A model generated the notes under the pieces. The model was not told the DNA's origin, ran no database searches, and worked only from the letters and a program-made list of their open reading frames with translations. Positions 24,037-34,081 of a stretch of DNA of 64,000 nucleotides are shown one piece after another (the stretch's first letter is position 1; each line of letters begins with the position of its first letter). Position numbers and translations under genes: made by a program. The DNA is taken from positions 3,094,001 to 3,158,000 of the forward strand of contig NZ_AP019782.1 in NCBI RefSeq assembly GCF_019669985.1. Reading direction: 5' to 3'. The stretch comes from Methylogaea oryzae. GTDB lineage: Bacteria; Pseudomonadota; Gammaproteobacteria; Methylococcales; Methylococcaceae.

Positions 24037-26196
24037 TCAAGGCGGAACCACCAGCGGCGACCGCCCGGCCCCATAGGCATCCCGCAAAATCCCTGCCGCG
24101 TCCGTTCCCGACTCGGCCAGCGCTTTGGCGCGGCTGACGGAGAGTCCCAGGCCATGGCCGGCCCCGACGCCTTCCAGCCGCCAGGCCGCGCCGCCTTCGG
24201 CGGGCTGGATGGCGTCGGGGCAGGACGGCAGGGCGAAGGCGGCGCGGAAGGTTTCGCAGGGCAGCACTTCTTCGCTGTCGCCGTACCACAGGTGGACGAA
24301 CACCGCGCCGTCGCGGCGGCGTTCGCGGCGCAAGTCCAGCACTTGGGATTCTTTGAGGGTGGAAACCGCTTGCGCCGTGGGCAGCCGCCGCTGCCAGCGT
24401 TCGTCGCCGCCCTTGGCGAAGGGCAGCCAATCCAGGTTTTGCGCGGCGGCCAGAGTGTCCAGCAGGGCCAGTAGCTTGGCCTCGCTGCGGCCGGCCCGCG
24501 GCGGCGCTCGGTCGGCGGGGGCGCCTTGGAACACCATGCAGTGGGTGTGGTCGCACAGGGAGCCGCTGTCGCCGTGGCGATGGGCGCCGTGCGTCCCGTT
24601 CCAGACGATGACGGCGCGCAAGGCGGCCCGCGCCTGGCCGGACAACCGATCCGCTTCCGCCGCCAGCACGGCGTCGGCATAGGTTTCCGCGTCCGTCTCC
24701 AACACCGTCGCGCCGTCCCGCTCCGCTTGCCGCAACACGCCGGTCACCAGCCGTTCGGACAGACTGCCCCGCGCCGAGGAGACCAGGCGAAACCGTCCGC
24801 ACAGGCTGATGCGGGGTGTCCAGCCGTCCAGGGGAACGCCGTCGAAAGCCGGGCAGTCGTCGCGGATTTCCCAGGCCGAGCGCGGCAGCAGCGTCATCAG
24901 CCGCACCCGCACTTTGGCGAACGCCGGCGGATAACGCCGCGCCCATTCGGCCAAATAGGGCGCGGCGGCGTGCAGATTGCCGGCGCCTTTGCCGCCCACC
25001 TGGCGGAACAGGGCCAAGTAAAGCGGATTGTCCGCCGGCCAAGCCACCAGCAAATGCCCCACCAGCGGCTTGCCGGCGGGATCGGTCACGCTGCCGGTCT
25101 TGGCCAGGGCGTGCATGCGGGCCAACACCTGCTTGTCCGCCGCGTCTTCCCGGTACAAGGTCGACAGGGGCGAAACGCCGTTGCGAGCCAGCCCGGCGAA
25201 AACCGCCGGATTGGACAGCAAGGCGGCCCGCATGGCCGCCGCCAGCTCCGGCAAGCTGGCTTGGTAGGGAAAACCGCCGTCCTCGCCGCGCTCGCCCAGG
25301 TAGCGCCGCCAAAAAACCTCGTCGGCGCGGGCCGATTGCCCGGCCGGAACGGCCTGCCCCGGCGCCGCGCCCGCCACCGTCGCCAACAGCAAGCGATAGC
25401 GCTCCGAATCGAAGGCCGCTTTGCGCCGCAGCAGCTTGGCCGTGTCGCTGGCGGCCAACTCTTCGCCCAAGGCAGTTGGCTCAGCCTCGCGCAGAGCGGC
25501 GGCGTATGGGATTTTCAGCAGGGATCCGGGCGGATAACGGGTGTGCAGGTCGCCGCCCGATTCCAACACGCGCCCGGACAGCTGGCTCATCAGCACGTAG
25601 GAAAAACGGGCCGAACCTTCGGCGAAAGGCGCGCCCAACAGCTTTTCGACGGATTTGGACACGGCGCAGGGCTGCGTCGGCCAGCCGCTGGCAGCGATCA
25701 GCCCGGCCAGCACGCGGCGATCGGCGTCATCCAGCGACGAGCCATTGCCCACGGCAACCCGCAAGCGCTCCAGCGCCGCGGCTGTGGGCGGTGTCGCGGC
25801 GGACGGCGCCGCCAATTCGCCGCTGAATCCCATGGCCGCCGCCTCCTCCGCCCACAGCGGCAGTTTGCCGCCGCAGGTGAGGAAGCTGGCCTCGTGCATC
25901 AGCTCGTGGCGCAAATAAACGCCCATGCCGAAATCGCCCTGGGGCGAAGGCCTTAAATAAATGGCCCCCGGCCGCCAGCCGGCCCCGTGCCGGGCGCTGA
26001 ATTCGCCGCCGGTGGCGGCCGGATAGACCCGCAACGGCTGCTCGGCGCCGGGCACGCGATAGCCGAGCTCGGCCAGCTCCCGCAACGCCTGGGCGCCGGC
26101 GTCCGGCAATCGCGGGTATTGCTGCGACAAAGCGCCGAGGAACAGCAAGGCGGCGCCGGCTTCAAGCAAAAGATTGGGTGGCAAAGCGAATTTCAA
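24037..26196 (-). CDS. Multi-domain secreted protein: HExxH, PBP-like SxxK/KTG and SpoIID-like parts
   Basis: The roughly 720-residue product contains three recognisable stretches. First, LRHELMHEASF with a following LWAEEAAAMGF (about residue 95) is an HExxH-E zinc-protease-like pattern. Second, PPGSLLKIPYA (about 222) and AKTGSVTD (about 365) are the SxxK and KTG motifs of penicillin-binding/beta-lactamase folds. Third, LSERLVTGVLRQAE to LCDHTHCMVFQG (about 490-560) resembles the SpoIID/LytB peptidoglycan domain. It may correspond to DUF2300/YfaQ-like proteins. I prefer the TTG start at 26196 (AGGGGA upstream, hydrophobic N-terminus); ATGs at 26253 and 26331 extend it with Arg-rich sequence. 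Role: probably cell-wall processing. Confidence 0.65.
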   Translation of the reverse strand: MKFALPPNLLLEAGAALLFLGALSQQYPRLPDAGAQALRELAELGYRVPGAEQPLRVYPAATGGEFSARHGAGWRPGAIYLRPSPQGDFGMGVYLRHELMHEASFLTCGGKLPLWAEEAAAMGFSGELAAPSAATPPTAAALERLRVAVGNGSSLDDADRRVLAGLIAASGWPTQPCAVSKSVEKLLGAPFAEGSARFSYVLMSQLSGRVLESGGDLHTRYPPGSLLKIPYAAALREAEPTALGEELAASDTAKLLRRKAAFDSERYRLLLATVAGAAPGQAVPAGQSARADEVFWRRYLGERGEDGGFPYQASLPELAAAMRAALLSNPAVFAGLARNGVSPLSTLYREDAADKQVLARMHALAKTGSVTDPAGKPLVGHLLVAWPADNPLYLALFRQVGGKGAGNLHAAAPYLAEWARRYPPAFAKVRVRLMTLLPRSAWEIRDDCPAFDGVPLDGWTPRISLCGRFRLVSSARGSLSERLVTGVLRQAERDGATVLETDAETYADAVLAAEADRLSGQARAALRAVIVWNGTHGAHRHGDSGSLCDHTHCMVFQGAPADRAPPRAGRSEAKLLALLDTLAAAQNLDWLPFAKGGDERWQRRLPTAQAVSTLKESQVLDLRRERRRDGAVFVHLWYGDSEEVLPCETFRAAFALPSCPDAIQPAEGGAAWRLEGVGAGHGLGLSVSRAKALAESGTDAAGILRDAYGAGRSPLVVPP

Positions 26197-26425
26197 CGGG
26201 TCCCCTATCCACAAATCCGGCCCGTATGCGGCCGCCCCAGGGAGCGCGGCCATCGTGGCCGACCGGAGCCGGAAACTCGGCGCTGCGAGCGGGCGGGCGG
26301 GACGCCCGCGCTCCCGGCGGCGCCCCCGCAAGATGGGCTATCATGCTTGGCGGCCAGTCTAGCCGATCTACAATGGGAAAGACCGGTTCGCTTCCGCCCC
26401 ATCGACGCACTCCCGGACTACCGCC

Positions 26426-26662
26426 ATGAAAACCCTCCTCGTCCTGTCGCTGCTGTTCGCCGCCGCCGTCCACGCGGCATCCGCCCCGTGGTATCTTTGG
26501 CAAAGCAAGGTGGACGGCAGCACGTTCTGTGCGCAAAAATCCCCCGGCCCCGGCTGGGTGAAACTGAAAGGACCGTTTTATAACGCCGGTTGCGAACTGA
26601 AGGAACCGCCGGCCAATCTGCTCTGGCCCAAGGGCAAGCCGGAGCGCATCGATTTGTTTTGA
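26426..26662 (+). CDS. Small secreted protein
   Basis: This 78-residue protein has a signal peptide (MKTLLVLSLLFAAAVHA). The mature part of about 60 residues has two cysteines (GSTFCAQKSPG and NAGCELKEPP), probably a disulfide, and aromatic residues (WYLWQSKVDG). It is transcribed away from the SpoIID-like gene. No known family is recognised. Confidence 0.65.
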   Translation: MKTLLVLSLLFAAAVHAASAPWYLWQSKVDGSTFCAQKSPGPGWVKLKGPFYNAGCELKEPPANLLWPKGKPERIDLF

Positions 26663-26703
26663 GCCCCGCAGCAAGCAGCAACCATCGGAGTATCGTTCGT
26701 TAC

Positions 26704-27501
26704 ATGTCTTCCGCAACTCAAACCCTAAGGGCGGCCATCAGCCACAGCCGCCGCGACTTGGCCATCGCCGCCGTTGTCTGCGCCGCCGGCGCCATCGGCC
26801 TGTTCCTCGATTCCGACGCCAGTTTGACCCTGCAAAACCTGCTGGGCGCGGGCGCCTGGATCATCCTGGCGCTGCTGCTGAAAGGCGAACCCGCCGAGAT
26901 ACGCGTGCAGGTGGTGGTGGTGATGCTGGTGGCGACGGCTTGCGAGTATTACTTCGCGCCCAACTGGCACATCTACATTTATCGTTTCGACAACGTGCCG
27001 GCCTATGTGCCGGCGGCCCACGGCATGATCTATCTGGCGGCGGCGGTGCTGGCCCGCAGCGCGCTGTTCCGACGGCATGCGCGCCTGCTCACCTGCCTCG
27101 CCATCCTCAGCGGCGCGGCCTGGGCCACCTGGGGCGTATGGTTCGCCGAGCGGGGCGACGTGGGCGGCGCGGCGCTGTTCCTAATCCTGGTGGGCTTCAT
27201 CCTGTTCGGCGGCGCGCGGCTGCTGTACGTGGCGGCGTTTTTCATCACCACCTATTTGGAACTGGTGGGCACCCACTACGGCACCTGGGCCTGGGCCACC
27301 CACATGCCGGTGTTCGGCTTGTCCCAGGCCAATCCCCCCAGCGGCATCGCCGCGGGCTACTGCGTCTTCGACATGGCGGCGGTGACGGGCGCTTCGCTGC
27401 TGGACAAGGCCCGGGTTTCCGCCCTGGTGCGCTATCCAGCCACGGTTTACACGGCGCTGACCCGCCGTTTCGCCGGGCAAACCGAAGCCGAAGGCGAATA
27501 A
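26704..27501 (+). CDS. Multi-pass membrane protein of unknown function
   Basis: This 265-residue protein has about seven or eight hydrophobic segments (for example LAIAAVVCAAGAIGLFL, AWIILALLLKG, VQVVVVMLVATACEYYF, MIYLAAAVLARSALF, GGAALFLILVGFILFGG). The loops contain conserved-looking aromatic and acidic residues (PNWHIYIYRFDNVPAYVP, HYGTWAW). The ATG at 26704 is chosen because the upstream in-frame extension is not protein-like. It resembles uncharacterised integral membrane proteins; no function can be given. Confidence 0.7.
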   Translation: MSSATQTLRAAISHSRRDLAIAAVVCAAGAIGLFLDSDASLTLQNLLGAGAWIILALLLKGEPAEIRVQVVVVMLVATACEYYFAPNWHIYIYRFDNVPAYVPAAHGMIYLAAAVLARSALFRRHARLLTCLAILSGAAWATWGVWFAERGDVGGAALFLILVGFILFGGARLLYVAAFFITTYLELVGTHYGTWAWATHMPVFGLSQANPPSGIAAGYCVFDMAAVTGASLLDKARVSALVRYPATVYTALTRRFAGQTEAEGE

Positions 27502-27596
27502 AGCCGCCCGCGAAAAGTGTTATGCGAATCAAGGTGCGCCGGTTCGCGCCGTGCTAGCCTGTCGTCGGGACTTTTCCCGGAAGACTAGGTATACAC

Positions 27597-27953
27597 ATGG
27601 CTACGTCCTTGCGTCGTTATTTCGTCGTGGGTTCGGCTTTGTTCGCGTTCAGCCTGAGCGCTCAGGCGGATTGGTATGGCCCCGGATACGCCGGCGATCC
27701 CGGCGCCAACGCCTATTACAACTACGGCGGCGGTCCCGCCCCTTACTACCCGGCGCCGCCGCCTCAATACGGCGGCAACGGCAATGCCGTTTATCTGCTG
27801 CAACAGGCGCTAACCAACCTGACAGGAAACCGGGGTTACAACAATCCGGTGTATTACGGCAACGGCGGCTACCCGGGCGGGCAAAACTATTACGCACCGC
27901 CGGGGTTCCGCCACCACCATCATCACCACCGGCACCACGACGACGACGATTAA
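27597..27953 (+). CDS. Exported Gly/Tyr/Asn-rich protein with His/Asp tail
   Basis: This 118-residue protein has a signal peptide (YFVVGSALFAFSLSAQA). The mature part is low complexity (YGPGYAGDPGANAYYNYGGG and repeats), with one helical insert (AVYLLQQALTNLTG), and ends in a His/Asp run (HHHHHHRHHDDDD). Composition and tail match those of the lipoprotein at 16514. It could bind metals in the periplasm or outside the cell. A strong terminator follows. Confidence 0.7.
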   Translation: MATSLRRYFVVGSALFAFSLSAQADWYGPGYAGDPGANAYYNYGGGPAPYYPAPPPQYGGNGNAVYLLQQALTNLTGNRGYNNPVYYGNGGYPGGQNYYAPPGFRHHHHHHRHHDDDD

Positions 27954-27990
27954 GCGCTCGTCCCCGGCCGTAAGCCGGTAACGCCTAACG

Positions 27991-28027
27991 AAGGGCCTCG
28001 CCGCCAGCGGTTGAGGCCCTTCTTTTT
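27991..28027 (+). terminator. Rho-independent terminator
   Basis: AAGGGCCTC - GCCGCCAGCGGTT - GAGGCCCTT followed by CTTTTTG forms a 9-bp GC-rich stem with a T-run. It lies 38 bases after the stop of the Gly/Tyr-rich gene. Confidence 0.85.
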
Positions 28028-28094
28028 GCCGCCGAGCGCCCCGGCGCCGAAAATCCCCCTCAGCGCCTTGCGCCAACAGGTCGGGACGCAAGCG

Positions 28095-28460
28095 TCACGG
28101 CTCCCCCAGCAATTCCGTGTCCTCATGGCTGTAGGCCGGCGCGCAGCAGCACAGCAAGCGCAGCGGCTCGTTACCCACATTGGCGATGCGATGGGGCGTG
28201 CCGGGCGGAATGCATACCGTGTCGCCCGGCCCCACGTCGAACTGCCCGTCGCCCAGGGTCATGCGCCCTCGCCCGTGGGTAACGTGGTACAGCTCTTCGG
28301 TTTTTCCGTGCCGATGCAACAAGGTCGCCGCCCCGGGCGGCACGCTGGCTTCCGCCAGGCTTTGCTGCCGGCTGGCGTGCAGCGACGGATGCATCAATTC
28401 GCGGATTTCCGAGCCGTCTTTGGTGACATAGGGCGGCACTTGGTCGTAACGGGTGAGCAT
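28095..28460 (-). CDS. Cupin-domain protein
   Basis: This 121-residue single-domain cupin has motif 1 as LLHRHGKTEELYHVTHGRG (metal ligands H, H, E) and motif 2 as GPGDTVCIPPGTPHRI (His). It is a small cytoplasmic beta-barrel that may act as a sugar isomerase, dioxygenase or binding protein; the sequence does not settle which. The ATG at 28460 follows GAGAGG. Confidence 0.88.
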   Translation of the reverse strand: MLTRYDQVPPYVTKDGSEIRELMHPSLHASRQQSLAEASVPPGAATLLHRHGKTEELYHVTHGRGRMTLGDGQFDVGPGDTVCIPPGTPHRIANVGNEPLRLLCCCAPAYSHEDTELLGEP

Positions 28461-28554
28461 CAACGCCTCTCTAAACCGGTTAAACTTTGTCGCGCGCGGC
28501 CGGATTTGCTTAAATCCCCGTATTCCGCAACCTTGCAATCAAGATAAGGCAGCC

Positions 28555-28863
28555 ATGAGCAAACGCAACCGCAATAAAAAAACTTCCGCCGGCCACAGCG
28601 AACAGCGCCGCCAGCAGCTGGAATGGCTCTATAGCGAAGCCAACGAGCAAAAGCTGGAAAAGCTGCGCAACACGCTGATTTTCGTCTGGCTGATGTGCTG
28701 CTTCGCCGCCGTGTTCCTGCTGACGGACCAGGAAGCCATCGTGGTATGGTCCGGCGGCGCCGGCGTGCTGCTGGTCTTGGCCTACCAGGTCTGGTCCCTG
28801 TGGCTGGACAAGGTGGTGGAAGACCGCATCGACGAAGAATTGGGCGTGCGCCACGAGGATTGA
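28555..28863 (+). CDS. Small two-helix membrane protein
   Basis: This 102-residue protein has a basic N-terminus ([20 protein letters not shown]), an amphipathic stretch, two membrane segments ([17 protein letters not shown] and [19 protein letters not shown]), and a charged tail. It is followed 47 bases later by acs and may be co-transcribed. No family is recognised. Confidence 0.7.
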   Translation: MSKRNRNKKTSAGHSEQRRQQLEWLYSEANEQKLEKLRNTLIFVWLMCCFAAVFLLTDQEAIVVWSGGAGVLLVLAYQVWSLWLDKVVEDRIDEELGVRHED

Positions 28864-28910
28864 TCGCCGCGCCCGTTGCTTCTTGCCGCTTAACCCGACC
28901 GGTAGCCGAC

Positions 28911-30851
28911 ATGTCCCACGAAGAAAAAATCTACGACATCCCGCCCCAAACGGCGCAACGCGCCCATATTTCCGCCGACCGTTACGAGGAAATGTACCGG
29001 CGCTCCATCGCCGAGCCGGAAGCCTTCTGGGCCGAGCAGGCCCAGGCGTTTTTGCAGTGGGACGCACCGTTCGGCAAGGTATTGGAATCGGACTTCTTCA
29101 AGGGGCATATCCGCTGGTTCGAGGGCGGCAAGCTCAATGTGGCGGCCAACTGCCTGGATCGCCACCTGGCTGCGCGGGGCGACCAAGTCGCCATTATCTG
29201 GGAAGGCGACGACCCGGCCATGGACCGCCAAATCACCTACCGCGAGCTGCACGAAGAAGTATGCCGCTTCGCCAACGCGCTGAAGTCGCTCGGCGCGGCC
29301 AAGGGCGACCGCGTCTGCATTTACATGCCCATGATCCCGGAAGCGGCGGTAGCCATGCTGGCCTGCGCCCGCATCGGCGCCATCCACTCGGTGGTGTTCG
29401 GCGGCTTCTCCGCCGAAGCCTTGCACAGCCGCATCCAGGACGCCGATTGCCGGTTCCTGGTCACCGCCGACCAAAGCCGGCGCGGCGGCAAGCAAATCCC
29501 CTTGAAAGCCAACGCCGACGCCGCCCTGGCCGAGTGCCCCGGCGTCAAGCACATGGTGGTGGTGAAGAACACCGGCGCCGCGGTGGACTGGCACGACGGC
29601 CGCGATGTCTGGTATCACGAAGCCATGGCGCAGGCCTCGCCGGACTGCCCGGCCGAATCCATGGACGCGGAAGACCCGCTGTTCATCCTCTACACCTCCG
29701 GGTCCACCGGCAAGCCGAAAGGCGTACTGCACACCACGGCGGGCTATTTGCTGCATGCCGCCATCAGCCACAAATACATCTTCGACTACCACGACGGCGA
29801 CATCTACTGGTGCACCGCCGACGTCGGCTGGGTCACCGGCCATAGCTACATCGTCTACGGCCCCTTGTGCAACGGCGCCACCACGCTGATGTTCGAAGGC
29901 GTGCCCACCTACCCCGACGCCGGGCGCTTCTGGCAGGTGGTGGACAAGCACCGGGTCAACATCTTCTACACCGCCCCGACGGCGATCCGCGCCCTCATGG
30001 GCGTGGGCGACGACTGGGTGAAAAAGGCCGACCGCTCCAGCCTGCGCCTGCTGGGCTCGGTGGGCGAACCCATCAACCCGGAAGCCTGGGAGTGGTATTA
30101 CCACACGGTGGGAGACGCCCGCTGCCCGGTGGTGGACACCTGGTGGCAGACGGAAACCGGCGGCATCATGATCACCCCCCTGCCCGGCGCCATCCGCACC
30201 AAGCCGGGCTCGGCCACCCTGCCCTTCTTCGGCGTGGTGCCCTCCATCGTCGACGGCCAGGGCAATGCCCTGGAAGGCGCCGCCGAGGGCGTGTTGTGCA
30301 TCGACCGGCCTTGGCCGGGCCAGGCCCGCACCGTGTACGGCGACCACCAGCGTTTCATCGACACGTACTTTTCCGCCTACAAGGGCAAATACTTCACCGG
30401 CGACGGCGCGCGCCGCGACAAGGACGGTTATTACTGGATCACGGGACGGGTGGACGACGTGCTCAACGTCTCCGGCCACAGATTAGGCACGGCGGAGATC
30501 GAAAGCGCCCTGGTGCTGCACCACGCCGTGGCGGAAGCCGCCGTGGTAGGCTACCCGCACGACGTCAAAGGCCAAGGCATTTACGCCTATGTCACCCTGA
30601 AAACCGGCGTGGCCCCCAGCGAAGCGCTGAAAAAAGAACTGATCAACACCGTGCGGGAAGAAATCGGCCCCATCGCCACCCCCGACCTGATCCAATGGGC
30701 GCCGGGCCTGCCGAAGACCCGCTCCGGCAAGATCATGCGCCGCATCCTGCGCAAAGTGGCGGCCAACAGCCTGGGGGAACTGGGCGACACCTCCACGCTG
30801 GCCGATCCGGGCGTGGTGGAGGAACTGATCAATAATCGGGAGAATCGTTGA
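28911..30851 (+). CDS. acs: Acetyl-CoA synthetase
   Basis: This 646-residue AMP-forming ligase converts acetate, ATP and CoA to acetyl-CoA. It shows the P-loop-like [20 protein letters not shown] (about residues 262-281), [12 protein letters not shown], the hinge region [20 protein letters not shown], and the catalytic lysine motif [13 protein letters not shown], the usual target of acetylation control. Length and motif order are those of bacterial Acs. Standing alone after a small membrane protein, it shows no operon with acetate uptake genes here. Confidence 0.96.
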   Translation: MSHEEKIYDIPPQTAQRAHISADRYEEMYRRSIAEPEAFWAEQAQAFLQWDAPFGKVLESDFFKGHIRWFEGGKLNVAANCLDRHLAARGDQVAIIWEGDDPAMDRQITYRELHEEVCRFANALKSLGAAKGDRVCIYMPMIPEAAVAMLACARIGAIHSVVFGGFSAEALHSRIQDADCRFLVTADQSRRGGKQIPLKANADAALAECPGVKHMVVVKNTGAAVDWHDGRDVWYHEAMAQASPDCPAESMDAEDPLFILYTSGSTGKPKGVLHTTAGYLLHAAISHKYIFDYHDGDIYWCTADVGWVTGHSYIVYGPLCNGATTLMFEGVPTYPDAGRFWQVVDKHRVNIFYTAPTAIRALMGVGDDWVKKADRSSLRLLGSVGEPINPEAWEWYYHTVGDARCPVVDTWWQTETGGIMITPLPGAIRTKPGSATLPFFGVVPSIVDGQGNALEGAAEGVLCIDRPWPGQARTVYGDHQRFIDTYFSAYKGKYFTGDGARRDKDGYYWITGRVDDVLNVSGHRLGTAEIESALVLHHAVAEAAVVGYPHDVKGQGIYAYVTLKTGVAPSEALKKELINTVREEIGPIATPDLIQWAPGLPKTRSGKIMRRILRKVAANSLGELGDTSTLADPGVVEELINNRENR

Positions 30852-31081
30852 AACGGTTTTTGTGACAAAGCCCTCGGCTTCCCCGTCGAGCAGAGGGCGA
30901 CGAACCCGCCCAACGCGCGGCCCGATACGACGCCGGCCAAGCGCAAGCCATTCCCGGCGGGGCAGTCGCGAAGGAAGCACGCGCACCGCTGCGGTGAAAC
31001 ACCGCTTTCTTCCCGAAACGGCAGCCGAATATCGGGATGCCGTCGGGCGCGTCCTTACCAATCACGGTCTTCGCCCATCGC

Positions 31082-31894
31082 CTAGCGGCTATCTTCCCCA
31101 AGCCGCCCAAAGGCGAACCACCAGCCGATTTTGGCCGATTTGCGGAACAGCACCGTGCGGGCTTGGCCGTGGAAGCTGTAGGTTTCCACGCCTTCCTCGC
31201 GGGACAACATGTCGTCGAACGCCGGCCCCAGTTCCGCGCCGAGCTTTTTCGGCTCGGTGAAGATGAGCTGGCTGTCGTGGTGCAAAGCGCCCTTGGGCGT
31301 GCCGTCCACGGCGTAGAACACGGCGCCGCCGTCCAGGCCCATTTCCTGTTTCAACTGTTCGCTGAGGCGGTCCAAATAAACCGAAGCGCCGAACGCGCCC
31401 GCCACGCCGCCATCCCGCCGCCGCACCGGCACGGCGACGACGGCGACGTTTTTGCCGGTGGACTTGCTCACCACCAAATCGCCCATGACCGCCTGCCCGG
31501 CCATGAGCTTGGGCCAATAGGGCCGATCCGCCAAATTGCCTTCCGCGCGGCCGGCGTCCAACGTCGCATAGGAGCCGTCCGGCCAGGCGAACCAATAAGC
31601 CGCCGCCACATTGCGCCCCGCCACGGCCGCCAAGCGCTCGCGGGTTTGCGGCCAGCGGCCGGTTCCGCCGGCCGCCAAGCCCTGCAAATCGTCGGACAGC
31701 TTTTGCAAATGGCTTTCGGTCAGCGCCATCAGCGCGGCCAGCGCCACTTTGCCGTCCACGGTAACGGCCGCCACCGGAGCCGGCTGGGACGCCGGCTGCG
31801 GCTGTTGGGCGCAACCGCCGGCCAGCACGGCCAGCAACGCCAGAATCGAGACGCCCGGCCAAGGCCGGGCGGAATGGGGCGAGAAAGCGAACAT
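31082..31894 (-). CDS. Lipoprotein with PDC/Cache-like sensor domain
   Basis: This 270-residue protein starts with a lipoprotein signal (VSILALLAVLAGGCAQQ). The mature part contains a PDC-like ligand fold: AAAYWFAWPDGSYATLDAGR, then ADRPYWPKLMAGQAVMGDLV, and GAFGASVYLDRLSEQL, resembling the extracytoplasmic domains of chemoreceptors and cyclases. No membrane-spanning output domain is present, so it would act as an envelope-bound binding protein. The start at 31894 follows GGAG. Confidence 0.75.
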   Translation of the reverse strand: MFAFSPHSARPWPGVSILALLAVLAGGCAQQPQPASQPAPVAAVTVDGKVALAALMALTESHLQKLSDDLQGLAAGGTGRWPQTRERLAAVAGRNVAAAYWFAWPDGSYATLDAGRAEGNLADRPYWPKLMAGQAVMGDLVVSKSTGKNVAVVAVPVRRRDGGVAGAFGASVYLDRLSEQLKQEMGLDGGAVFYAVDGTPKGALHHDSQLIFTEPKKLGAELGPAFDDMLSREEGVETYSFHGQARTVLFRKSAKIGWWFAFGRLGEDSR

Positions 31895-32000
31895 GGTTTT
31901 CTCCTGCGGGGAATGGCTGGGACGCGCCGAAGAACCGGCACCGGCCTTGAGCGCGGGGCAAACTAACCATAGTCCAATTCCGCCGCCGGAAAGCGGCCGC

Positions 32001-32026
32001 AAAAAAGGCCGCGCTGGGCGGCCTTT
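32001..32026 (-). terminator. Rho-independent terminator of ssb
   Basis: Read on the minus strand, AAAGGCCGC-CCAGC-GCGGCCTTT is followed by a T-run (bases 32006-32001). It begins 18 bases after the ssb stop. Confidence 0.8.
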
Positions 32027-32043
32027 TGCGAATTTCCCGCAGC

Positions 32044-32556
32044 TTAGAATGGGATATCGTCGTCGAAATCGTCCAAGCCGCCGCTGAAGCCGGGCTCCGG
32101 AGCTTGCGCTTGCGGACGGCCCTGGGGCGCACGGTTGCCGGAAGATCGCGGCTGCGGCGGACTGTACGGCGCGCCGTAATCGTCCGATTCGCGACCGCCG
32201 CCGCCACCGCCGCCGCCCTTGCCGTCCAGCATCTGCATCTGGTCGCCGACGATTTCGGTGGTGTAACGATCCTGGCCGTCCTTATCCTGCCACTTGCGAG
32301 TGCGCAACTGGCCTTCCACGTAGATCTTGCTGCCCTTGCGCAGGTATTCGCCGCAAATCTCGGCGGTGCGCTGATAAAACGTCACCCGGTGCCACTCGGT
32401 GCGCTCCTGCTGTTGGCCGGTCTGCTTGTCCTTCCAGGCATCCGTGGTAGCAACCCGCAGGGTGGCCACGGCGCCGCCGTTGGGCATGTAACGGACTTCC
32501 GGATCGGCCCCCAGGTTGCCGATGAGGATGACCTTGTTCAGTGTGCCTTTTGCCAT
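32044..32556 (-). CDS. ssb: Single-stranded DNA-binding protein
   Basis: This 170-residue SSB has the OB fold ([55 protein letters not shown]). A Gly/Pro/Gln-rich disordered linker and the acidic C-terminal tip DFDDDIPF, which recruits repair and replication partners, complete it. Ribosome site GGGGAG precedes the ATG. ssb next to an MFS gene and uvrA is a common gammaproteobacterial arrangement, here with four extra genes between MFS and uvrA. Confidence 0.97.
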   Translation of the reverse strand: MAKGTLNKVILIGNLGADPEVRYMPNGGAVATLRVATTDAWKDKQTGQQQERTEWHRVTFYQRTAEICGEYLRKGSKIYVEGQLRTRKWQDKDGQDRYTTEIVGDQMQMLDGKGGGGGGGGRESDDYGAPYSPPQPRSSGNRAPQGRPQAQAPEPGFSGGLDDFDDDIPF

Positions 32557-32674
32557 GCTGCTCCCCGCGTTGTGATTTAAAACGGCAACTTGTCTGTACC
32601 TGCGTAGAAGCGGCGCTTAGCCGCGACGTGTGGATGCACGAACGTCGCGGCCAAGAGCCGCTCCCAGCTAAAGC

Positions 32675-34081
32675 CTATATCTTACTCAATTCCACCACCG
32701 CCGCCTGCAAGGCGTCTTCGTCCAGCTTGTCGCCGTCCACCTTCAGATAGGCCACGCCGTCCTCGGCCACCACCACGGCTTCCGCCACGCCGGCGATGGC
32801 GCCCAGCTTGGCGGAGCCGGCTGCCGCCCGCTCCGGGCTGATGTCGCCCAGATGCACCAGCCGGCTGCGCAGATGGCGCGGCGGCCGCATGAAAGCCGCC
32901 ACCAGCAGCCATGACAGGGCCACCGCCGCGCAGGCCAGGTAGACGTATTCGATGCCGAAGCGGCCGTATATCCAGCCGCCGCCCGTGCCGCCGAAAAACG
33001 CGCCGAGGAACTGGGAGGTGGAATACACGCCCATGGCCGTGCCTTTCAAATGGGCGGGCGCAATTTTCGACACCAGGGACGGCAGCGTCGCTTCCAGCAG
33101 GTTGAAGCCGGTGAAAAACAGGTAAAGACAGCCCACCACCGCCACCGTTTCCGGCGGCAGCAGCGCCAAGCCCGCCGCCGCGATGGCCAGCAAGGCAATG
33201 GCGGCCAGGAACACCGGCTTCATGCGGCGGTGCTTCTCCGCCACGATCACCAAGGGCACCATGGTGAAGATGGAGCCGACGAACACCGGCAAATACACTT
33301 GCCAGTGGCTGGCGCTCTCCATGTGCAGCGCGTCGCGCAACACCACGGGCGTCACCACGAACAGCGCCATCAGGATCAAATGCAGGGCCAGGATGCCGAA
33401 ATCCAGCCGCAACAGCTCCCGGTCGGCGAACACCACGCCGAACTGGGCCGGATTGGCCTGAGCGTCGCGGTGGAAACGGCTCACCACCGGCGTCGGCACG
33501 AACACGTGCAATACGACCAGGCTCAGCAAAGCCAAACCGCCGATGAGCCAGAACAAGCCGCCCATGCCCACCCAGCCGGACAGCACCGGCCCCGCCACCA
33601 TGGATAGCGCGAAGGAAATGCCGATGCTCACGCCGATCAAGGCCATGGCCTTGGTGCGGTGCTCTTCCCGCGTCAAATCCGCCGCCAGGGCCATCACCAC
33701 CGCCGCGATGGCGCCGGCGCCCTGGATGGCGCGGCCGGCGATGATGCCGTAGATGGAATCGCTGACCGCCGCCACCGCGGAACCGGCGGCGAACAGAATC
33801 AGGCCGATGGTGATGACGCTTTTGCGCCCCACCCGGTCGGACCACAAACCGAACGGTATTTGGCAAACGGCCTGGGTCAGGCCGTACATGCTGATGGCCA
33901 GGCCGATGAGGAACGGCGTGGCGTCCGGCAACTGCCGGGCATAGAGGGAAAACACCGGCAGGATCAGGAACAAGCCCATCATGCGCAGCATGTAGATGCC
34001 GGCCAAACTAAGACTGGCGCGCCACTCCGTGGAGGTCATGGCGTCGCCCGTACGGTGCGCGGGTTTCAAGCGGCTACTCAT
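32675..34081 (-). CDS. MFS transporter, YajR-like
   Basis: This 468-residue protein has twelve membrane helices with MFS motif A (PFGLWSDRVGRKSVI) and the second-half repeat. A C-terminal cytoplasmic domain of about 70 residues (AVVVAEDGVAYLKVDGDKLDE) corresponds to the ferredoxin-like YAM domain of E. coli YajR. The substrate of YajR-like transporters is not well defined. The ATG at 34039 is an alternative start 14 codons in. Confidence 0.88.
   Translation of the reverse strand: MSSRLKPAHRTGDAMTSTEWRASLSLAGIYMLRMMGLFLILPVFSLYARQLPDATPFLIGLAISMYGLTQAVCQIPFGLWSDRVGRKSVITIGLILFAAGSAVAAVSDSIYGIIAGRAIQGAGAIAAVVMALAADLTREEHRTKAMALIGVSIGISFALSMVAGPVLSGWVGMGGLFWLIGGLALLSLVVLHVFVPTPVVSRFHRDAQANPAQFGVVFADRELLRLDFGILALHLILMALFVVTPVVLRDALHMESASHWQVYLPVFVGSIFTMVPLVIVAEKHRRMKPVFLAAIALLAIAAAGLALLPPETVAVVGCLYLFFTGFNLLEATLPSLVSKIAPAHLKGTAMGVYSTSQFLGAFFGGTGGGWIYGRFGIEYVYLACAAVALSWLLVAAFMRPPRHLRSRLVHLGDISPERAAAGSAKLGAIAGVAEAVVVAEDGVAYLKVDGDKLDEDALQAAVVELSKI

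Noticed and set aside
22561-24474. Plus-strand frame across the MFS gene and upstream region
   Set aside because: Antisense to the well-supported transporter and Arg/Gln-rich without a domain.
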